A stretch of 64,000 bases of DNA from Candida dubliniensis CD36 (lineage: Eukaryota > Ascomycota > Pichiomycetes > Serinales > Debaryomycetaceae), in assembly GCF_000026945.1 (NCBI RefSeq), contig NC_012867.1:620001-684000 (forward strand), written 5' to 3'. Shown here one piece after another: positions 58,559-64,000 of this stretch. How positions within the stretch are numbered: position 1 is the first letter of the stretch; every line of letters starts with the position of its first letter. Both the position numbers and the translations under genes were made by a program. Below the pieces are notes generated by a model, which was not told the DNA's origin, made no database searches, and was given only the letters and a program-made list of their open reading frames with translations.

Positions 58559-59362
58559 TTAAGCAACTAATTCAACAACACCACCAACAGCTCTGATTTT
58601 TTCTTCAGCTAATTTAGAAACAAATCTGGCTTTGACAATGACTGGAACTTCTGGTAATCTACCTTTACCCAAAACTTTACCGTAACCGTGAGCCAAGGTG
58701 TCGATGACTGGAGCAGCAGAAGCTGATGATTTGCTCAAGTATTCGTCTTTCTTTTCAGAATCAACTAAAGTCCACAATTTGTCCAAGTTGATTTCTGGTC
58801 TCCAAAAGTGGTTTTGTTGTTTGTGGAAGTATCTCATACCAACTTTACCAAAGTAACCTGGATGGTATTTATCCAAGTTAGTTCTGTGATGATGTTGACC
58901 ACCAGCTTTACCTCTACCACCCGGGTGCTTTCTGTGTTTACCAATTCTACCCTTACCGGCTAAAAAAAAAACATAAGTTAGTAATTTGTTCATTCGATTT
59001 GATTTGACTTCAAAGAGTATGTTGGACACATTAATGGTGTTGTGTTCTGTAGACATAAAACTCTATTATTCTGAGAAATAATTCATATGTTGTGGGTTTT
59101 CAAACTATTTACATTCATTCCTTTAAGAACCCAATCTAGGAAGCAATGACCCTGAATCTGTTGTGTTTTATTTATTCTGATGTTCACTTTAAAAAAGTTT
59201 TCCATTCATTATTCATTCTTATTGAATTTTTCGACGTTTTCTCTGAATCTCCATATGTCCTTCAATGTTCAATACTCTTTAATCTTGTAAAACTTAAGTG
59301 AAATTGTACATACCAGAAACATTACCTCTGTGTTTTCTGGTTTTAGTTAATCTAGTAGGCAT
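58559..59362 (-). CDS. RPL28: 60S ribosomal protein uL15 (L28, cycloheximide-site protein), spliced
   Basis: The spliced 149-residue protein equals yeast Rpl28 in length and is near-identical in plan ([33 protein letters not shown] is the start). Exon 1 is 59314-59362 (49 nt, 16 codons plus G) and exon 2 is 58559-58959 (401 nt). The junction G/CC makes Ala17. The 354-nt intron has GTATGT, branch site TACTAAC (58977-58983) and a poly-T-TAG end. Residue 38 is Gln, the position whose change (Gln37 without Met) causes cycloheximide resistance in yeast. An open frame running from exon 2 into the intron is an artefact. A Tbf1-type palindrome lies 268-285 bases upstream. Confidence 0.97.
58960..59313 (-). 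other. RPL28 spliceosomal intron (354 nt)
   Basis: The 5' site GTATGT (59308-59313), the branch TACTAAC (58977-58983) and the 3' TTTAG are canonical. I looked for box C/D snoRNA motifs (RTGATGA with CTGA) on the sense strand and saw none. Confidence 0.94.
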
Positions 59363-59685
59363 TGTTGGTTATTACTAGTTGATTATGGTGGAAAACTCAA
59401 AAGGAATGAGAAATTTTTCTAATTCTGATTATCTTTTGTCAAGCGTGCGAAAAAGCGAGAGTGTATTGAGAGAGCAAACACAGTAGCTCTACAGAGTTTG
59501 TGTGTGTGTGTGCTCACACTATGAACGACTACAAATTATTTTTTTTTTTTCATTCTCATTCTCATACAGTTCTAATATGCAGTATTTTTATGAGTTGATT
59601 TTTTCCCAAACAAAGTACACTACTGATCATTAGGGCTTTAGCCCTAACGTAACTTTGGATACACAAAACACAATCAAATATATCC
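59363..59685. promoter_or_regulatory. RPL28 promoter region
   Basis: This 323-base gap contains a (GT)n patch (about 59500-59512), a poly-T run (about 59538-59550) and the Tbf1-type palindrome (59630-59647). It also takes in the 3' end of the sugar-porter gene. Confidence 0.6.
59630..59647. promoter_or_regulatory. Tbf1-type palindrome TTAGGGCTTTAGCCCTAA
   Basis: A perfect 8+8 palindrome with a TT spacer contains the telomere-repeat-like TTAGGG in both directions. Work on C. albicans ribosomal-protein genes identified Tbf1 as their main regulator with a site of this shape. Position 268-285 bases upstream of the RPL28 ATG fits. Confidence 0.78.
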
Positions 59686-61167
59686 TCAACTCCAGACTTC
59701 TTGGTACGAATGCTTACCTTTTGTCTCAGGAACCTTAGTTTTGATAAACCATACACTAACACAACACATTACAGTGAAAATAAAGTAGACTGAGCCGCCT
59801 AACCACTCTTTTAAGACTGGGAAAGTATAACCAACAATAAATGTAGCAATCCAATTCATACTAGTCCCCCAACTTTGCGCCAGCGCCTTGGCAATTGGTT
59901 GGGTCACTTCTCCAACAAGTAGAAATGGAATTGGACCCATTCCAATTGCAAAAAAAGTAATATAGGTAAATGTTCCGGCAATAGATAACACAGAACTTGT
60001 CCAAATAATACCCAAACCCATTAATACCGTTGCAATCCCTAAAAATGAAACTGATAACAACAATAAAGGCTTTCTGCCCAACTTATCAACTATAGTTGCT
60101 GAAATAAATGTAACAATAACATTCACTAACGATATCAAACAATTTATAATTATGGAATGATTGGGGAAAATGGAAACCAAAACCGATACACCATAGAAAA
60201 TAATCGAATTTATCCCATCAAATTGTTGCAAGACCAAAATACCAGTGGATGCAATCAAAGAATTTCTGTACTCAGGCAATGAAACATAGTCTACAACTGT
60301 TACCAAGTTTTTGTTTGAACTGCCACCGGCAGTAGCACCACTGCTACTATGTTCACTTCCGTTACCTTCTTCAAGCAACGTATCGCTTTCAGGCGTTGTG
60401 CCTCGGCCCTGCAGTTTCCAGCTATTGACTTCATCGGTGGCTACAGAATAGCTCCCTCCTCTTAAGCCATGTAAAATAGTGAATGCTTGGGTGGTGTTGC
60501 CCTGGTTGGCCAACCAAACTGGTGATTCGTTCAAATAGCTTGATACAACAATAACGTTAGCAATAGCAATGAATGATGCCATAAAAAGTAGCCATCTCCA
60601 ATCATTATCATTAGACCATTTTAATGATAATAATTGTGTAAATAAAATCCCAATATTGATACTGAATTGGTTCATTGACCCCAATAATCCTTTTGTTTCA
60701 ATTGGAGAAACCTCGTTTATATAGATAGAAGTAATAACCAAGGCTGACCCGGCACCCAACCCGCAAATAAATCTGCCAAGCAACAAGCTTGCATAGGTAT
60801 TGCTTAAACCATTAATGAACGAGCCAATAATATAAAGTAAACAATGCAATAGACTGGTTTTCTTTCTACCATATTTGTCTGCTAAATGACCAACATAAAA
60901 TGATCCAAATAATCCCCCAATTGAAAAAATAGAAGTAGCCAATCCAATTTGATCTGGTGTCATGGGAATACATTGTTTAAATCCATTACGTCCAAAAAAA
61001 GAATCTTCATATGGGACAGCACCAGGCTGTGATCGCTTACATGATAGTACCAATTCTGGGGAATTCAATTCTGCCATATGATAACCAAATTGTAAAGATC
61101 CCAAACATATAACTGATACACTTGAAATCAAGTTCAATGTCAATCCACTTGGTATAGAGATTGTCAT
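59686..61167 (-). CDS. Sugar-porter family (MFS) transporter, Vps73/YBR241C-like
   Basis: The 493-residue twelve-helix major facilitator protein carries sugar-porter signatures: GHLADKYGRKK (first half), GRFICGLGAGSALVITSIYINEVSP, QQFDGINSIIFYG, DKLGRKP in the second half, and PETKG near the C-terminus. The central loop holds a Ser/Gly-rich insertion (about 260-285). It resembles yeast Vps73 and its paralogue YBR241C more than the hexose transporters proper, and neighbours agree. Actual substrate is unknown; Vps73 has been linked to vacuolar sorting. It is followed by RPL28 and preceded by ERT1 on the same strand. Confidence 0.87.
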   Translation of the reverse strand: MTISIPSGLTLNLISSVSVICLGSLQFGYHMAELNSPELVLSCKRSQPGAVPYEDSFFGRNGFKQCIPMTPDQIGLATSIFSIGGLFGSFYVGHLADKYGRKKTSLLHCLLYIIGSFINGLSNTYASLLLGRFICGLGAGSALVITSIYINEVSPIETKGLLGSMNQFSINIGILFTQLLSLKWSNDNDWRWLLFMASFIAIANVIVVSSYLNESPVWLANQGNTTQAFTILHGLRGGSYSVATDEVNSWKLQGRGTTPESDTLLEEGNGSEHSSSGATAGGSSNKNLVTVVDYVSLPEYRNSLIASTGILVLQQFDGINSIIFYGVSVLVSIFPNHSIIINCLISLVNVIVTFISATIVDKLGRKPLLLLSVSFLGIATVLMGLGIIWTSSVLSIAGTFTYITFFAIGMGPIPFLLVGEVTQPIAKALAQSWGTSMNWIATFIVGYTFPVLKEWLGGSVYFIFTVMCCVSVWFIKTKVPETKGKHSYQEVWS

Positions 61168-61516
61168 GGTTGCAATGGTAGTTAGTTAGCTAAACAAATG
61201 TGTGTGTGTGCTTTCCCTTACCCCCTAGAATGTTTTGTTTCTTAGTTGTCTTTTTTTTTTTTGGTGTGCAATTGCTTTATCGGTTGTGTTGATATTGTAA
61301 TTCGTCTTTTTTGTGTCATTCTGCGTGGTGGAGATCTCTGGTTACTGCTACAAGTATAGACAGTTAAAATTGATGGGTTCTTTTATTATACATAATTATA
61401 AAGATACAATAAAGCCCTTTTAAAAAGATGAATCAATTAAAAAATGCAAGTATAGTATGGCTCGTTAGCACACTTTGTTTTTCTTTTGTTGTTGTTGTTG
61501 TCGTTTTCAGCTGTCA
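61168..61516. promoter_or_regulatory. Intergenic region between sugar-porter gene and ERT1
   Basis: This 349-base gap has a (GT)n patch near 61199-61209 and a poly-T tract (about 61250-61261). A plus-strand frame 61428-61865 is a shadow overlapping the ERT1 3' end. Confidence 0.35.
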
Positions 61517-63301
61517 TTATAGTATTGGCAAAAAGTTTCCTACAATCATCATGGGGATACCAAAGACATCTCTTTTCAAGGTCCACATGCACCCGGTTCT
61601 TATTTTTACATTAGGGTTTGGCGTCAATAAGGTACATTCTGTCATGGTTGCCCCCAAGAAATCACCAAACGCAATCCTGGAAAATACTTGGAAATACTGC
61701 AAAACTGACTTATCGTCTAGTAGTTCAACAATGAATTTTCTTTTATCTTTCCCAATCAACTCCTCTTTGGGCCAGCCAGTCAATACACAAAATTCATTTC
61801 CCACATATGCTACTTCCCCGGTTCTTCTCCATACAATTGTTGGTGTGCCACTAATTTTTATATAATTATCATAGGTTAGCAATGTTCTCTGAAAACACTG
61901 TTCCATAAATATCAAGTCGTGTTCTTTCAATGAATTTGTGCATGCAATAAATGAGGGTCTATATGTGGCCATTGATTCGGCCATTTTCACTAACATTGGC
62001 TTTGTGAATCTTTTCCTTAGATATGCAATCAACGAGTGATACCCTGGGGTGTAGGAGAACGGTTTCTTCACTTTTTCGTATATTTCCTCTGGTTCTTTGA
62101 ATAGTTGGCCATCTTTACCATTGTTAGAATTGCTTTCATGTGATATGCTCATGGCAAAGGATAGTGTCAGTTTGGAATTACGTTCCACGTAAACCGCTGG
62201 ATCGTTGTTTTTCATATTTTCAATTGCTGTTAAAACGTCGGGAAATACTACCATTTTGCCCGACTCGGTGTCACCCAAAAAATATTGATTAATTGTTTCG
62301 TCACACTTGGGATACCTTGCATCTTCATAAAGTTTGGTCTGACTTGTATTTAAAGGTGACGGCGTACTGTGTTTGGTGTGATTGTTAAAAGATGTCACCT
62401 GACGCTGATCGTTAGAAGCCAATTGGATTGATGGCGGTGGTGCATTAGTATCAGTTGTAGGCATATTATGCGGTGATAATGCTGGTGAAAAGTTATGCGA
62501 GTTAGGTGTGCCTTCATTTGATGTTGTGTGGTGACCAAAATTCTCCTGAAGAATGTTTGATAATGTAGAATACTCCAAGTCAGCTGCTGTTGACAAGAAA
62601 TTTGTTCGTCTTTTCTGATTAGGGTTTGCTGATGGTTGGTAGTGTTGGTTATGGAGTTCCGGGAAATATTCTGGGACTGTTTGCATCAATTCGGGCGAGG
62701 TTGCACTATGCTGAAACAATGTTGCCAGATAGGTCTTGTGATTAGGGGAATAATTAGAAGCCACCTGAGGTGAATACAGAGGCTGTCTTTGTGGAACTGT
62801 GCTTGGAGTATATGCTGGAACTTGAGACTGAGTAGGTGCACTTGTCGAAAATGGCAGTTCTTGTACAGGTGGCATGGGTAGCAGTAAAGTCGACTGCATC
62901 GGTGTTACGCCATTACTGTCCAAATGATCGCTACTATTTATGCTGTGGCTAGACATCAAAGAAGAATTGGGTACGTCTTCAAGATACTTCTTTCTCTTTC
63001 GGGGTGCATCTTCACATGTCGAACCTAATCCTCTTTGAATGCATCGCTGACATGGACGTCCCGGGTCACATGTCATATGTGCCTTGTGACAATGATTGCA
63101 TGCTCTGGATGTTTTCTTACGTTTCTGTAAATAAGTAAAAAAACAAAAAACTATTGTTAGTATGGTTGGTTTGGCAGAAGTGGTGATGCGCTTCAGAAAG
63201 CGCTTGTGTATAATCTTATGACATACTGGTTTGGGTTTATCATTAACGTTATTGGTATTGGTTAAAGTGGTATTTGTTATGTTTTCCTGTTCAATATTCA
63301 T
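61517..63301 (-). CDS. ERT1: Zinc-cluster transcription factor with PAS domain, Ert1-like (spliced)
   Basis: The spliced 560-residue regulator has a Zn2Cys6 cluster C-x2-C-x6-C-x5-C-x2-C-x8-C (Cys34, 37, 44, 50, 53, 62) of the distinctive RACxHCxKAHxTCD...RPCxRC type. This type is shared by Ert1, Rds2 and AcuK/AcuM regulators of gluconeogenesis and non-fermentable carbon use. The middle is a Ser/Pro/Gln-rich disordered segment. A C-terminal PAS domain (IVWRRTGEVAYVGNEFCVLTGWPKEELIG) completes the plan. Exons are 63227-63301 and 61517-63124. The 102-nt intron has GTATGT, TACTAAC and TTACAG, is in phase 0 and lacks stops, so an unspliced form stays in frame. The frame upstream goes to a TTG, so the ATG at 63299-63301 is used. 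Ert1 rather than Rds2 is favoured by synteny. Confidence 0.87.
   Translation of the reverse strand: MNIEQENITNTTLTNTNNVNDKPKPVCHKIIHKRFLKRITTSAKPTILTIVFCFFTYLQKRKKTSRACNHCHKAHMTCDPGRPCQRCIQRGLGSTCEDAPRKRKKYLEDVPNSSLMSSHSINSSDHLDSNGVTPMQSTLLLPMPPVQELPFSTSAPTQSQVPAYTPSTVPQRQPLYSPQVASNYSPNHKTYLATLFQHSATSPELMQTVPEYFPELHNQHYQPSANPNQKRRTNFLSTAADLEYSTLSNILQENFGHHTTSNEGTPNSHNFSPALSPHNMPTTDTNAPPPSIQLASNDQRQVTSFNNHTKHSTPSPLNTSQTKLYEDARYPKCDETINQYFLGDTESGKMVVFPDVLTAIENMKNNDPAVYVERNSKLTLSFAMSISHESNSNNGKDGQLFKEPEEIYEKVKKPFSYTPGYHSLIAYLRKRFTKPMLVKMAESMATYRPSFIACTNSLKEHDLIFMEQCFQRTLLTYDNYIKISGTPTIVWRRTGEVAYVGNEFCVLTGWPKEELIGKDKRKFIVELLDDKSVLQYFQVFSRIAFGDFLGATMTECTLLTPNPNVKIRTGCMWTLKRDVFGIPMMIVGNFLPIL
63125..63226 (-). 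other. ERT1 in-frame spliceosomal intron (102 nt)
   Basis: The 5' site is GTATGT (63221-63226), the branch TACTAAC (63156-63162) and the 3' end CAG (63125-63127). Length is exactly 34 codons with no stop, and a 6-bp GC-rich stem GCGCTT/AAGCGC (63188-63203) lies between the 5' site and the branch. Removal places a basic KRKK directly before the zinc cluster. Confidence 0.88.
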
Positions 63302-64000
63302 TATTTTAATAAAGACCGTTGCCCATCTATATCGAAAATAGTATGTTTTCGAATTTTGATTATCAATGGACAATCTTGGATTCAGATTTGTTTTCTCAAT
63401 ACTCTTAATCTACATACATTTTATTATTTTTTTTTCTTCCTTCCCTTTTTCCCTCTCGTTCCCATTTCGGGCTTGATTTTGTAATCACTTCTTTTTCCAC
63501 ACCCGCTACTGTTGTGGGTGTACAAGAAAAGTAAAGAAAAAAAAAAGGTTGTGAAGCTTAAACTCTATGGGTTATACCATAGACCGAAAACCCTAAAATT
63601 TCTCTTTGTTTAATTTAAAGTTAATATATGTAGCAAAAACAGATGCTTAGTTTTGGAATAAGTGATGCCAAGCATGGTTGTGCAATTATCCTACATAATT
63701 TATAGGTTTTACAGTACATTGTCACACTTGATACTTCAATAACTAGCTAGTCTTCAGATTGAAAACTCATCAAGATGTCAGATAACGAACTTTTTGGTGT
63801 ATTATAAATAGTTAGTGTGGTCTTTTGATTCAGGATCAATGGATCACCGAGGATCAATTTTGAAAGAAATTTGCAAACAAACGAGTATAAAAAAAGAAAA
63901 TATACCACCTAAAATCCACTTTTAATGTAAAATATTACACATATCCACTTCAGCAAACAAAGCTACAGCGTTTTAGAATCTATTAGGCATTATGTCTTTT
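63302..64000. promoter_or_regulatory. ERT1 upstream region and right end of window
   Basis: The 699-base end region holds the ERT1 promoter. An ATG at 63992 (ATGTCTTTT to the end of the window), after a TATAAAAAAAG at about 63887, could open another plus-strand gene, but three codons are not enough to call it. Confidence 0.3.

Noticed and set aside
58559..59056. Continuous frame running from RPL28 exon 2 into the intron
   Set aside because: Splice sites and the exact match of the spliced 149-residue protein to Rpl28 show the extra N-terminus is intronic.
58960..59313. snoRNA inside the RPL28 intron
   Set aside because: No box C and box D pair was seen on the sense strand.
61428..61865. 145-codon plus-strand frame at the ERT1 3' end
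   Set aside because: It lies antisense to the PAS-domain coding sequence and shows no domain.
63992..64000. Start of another gene at the window end (ATGTCTTTT)
   Set aside because: Only three codons are visible, so it cannot be supported.

Overview
This window is nuclear DNA from a budding yeast of the CTG (CUG-Ser) clade, most likely Candida albicans, with its close relative C. dubliniensis not excluded. The evidence is AT-rich sequence, compact genes with few introns, yeast-type splice signals (GTATGT or GTAAGT at the 5' site, a TACTAAC branch point), and an in-frame CTG in PGM2 (10287-10289) at a position where other phosphoglucomutases have serine. From memory and unverified, PGM2, GZF3, RHO1 and AQY1 carry nearby systematic numbers in C. 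albicans (orf19.2841 to orf19.2849), which fits the order here. CTG codons should be read as serine, so a standard-code translation is wrong at those positions.

Layout, left to right. 1-6.6 kb: AOS1 (SUMO E1 subunit, -), a small beta-carbonic anhydrase (+), ALG5 (-) and a GH2 beta-mannosidase (-). 7.0-8.3 kb: a decayed pogo-like DNA transposon gene (+). 9.1-18 kb: PGM2 (+), the GATA factor GZF3 (-), a 4.2 kb divergent intergenic region, then RHO1 (+). 18.6-24 kb: APL4 (AP-1 gamma, +), a small mitochondrial-type membrane protein (+) and RPC82 (-). 25-34.5 kb: an OPT-family transporter (+), ATG13 (+) and the aquaporin AQY1 (-). A second very long intergenic region (34.5-39 kb) leads to a 1910-residue acidic, possibly Esc1-like nuclear protein (+). 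44.9-48.5 kb: a mitochondrial carrier (-), the mitoribosomal protein MRP21 (-) and a NECAP-like endocytic protein (+).

From 48.7 kb to 63.3 kb nine genes lie on the minus strand: SSL2, SRP40, RIB1, a thioredoxin-fold mitochondrial protein, ERV1 (one intron), an HD-domain nucleotidase, RPL28 (one intron), a Vps73-type sugar-porter-family protein and the ERT1-like zinc-cluster/PAS regulator (one intron). The last four correspond to genes that in S. cerevisiae are split between two whole-genome-duplication sister regions, so this looks like the pre-duplication arrangement.

These are mostly housekeeping genes without operon logic. Functional links include AP-1 gamma with a NECAP-like protein carrying a gamma-ear-type FGDF motif, and two mitochondrial genes side by side (thioredoxin-fold protein and ERV1). 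I found no defence, phage or biosynthetic system, and no rRNA, tRNA, CRISPR or centromere signature. The most rewarding points are the frame-preserving ERT1 intron, the Tbf1-type palindrome upstream of RPL28, the decayed transposon and the conserved RPL28-ERT1 block. Several long open frames begin at TTG or GTG; for those I placed the start at the first in-frame ATG.
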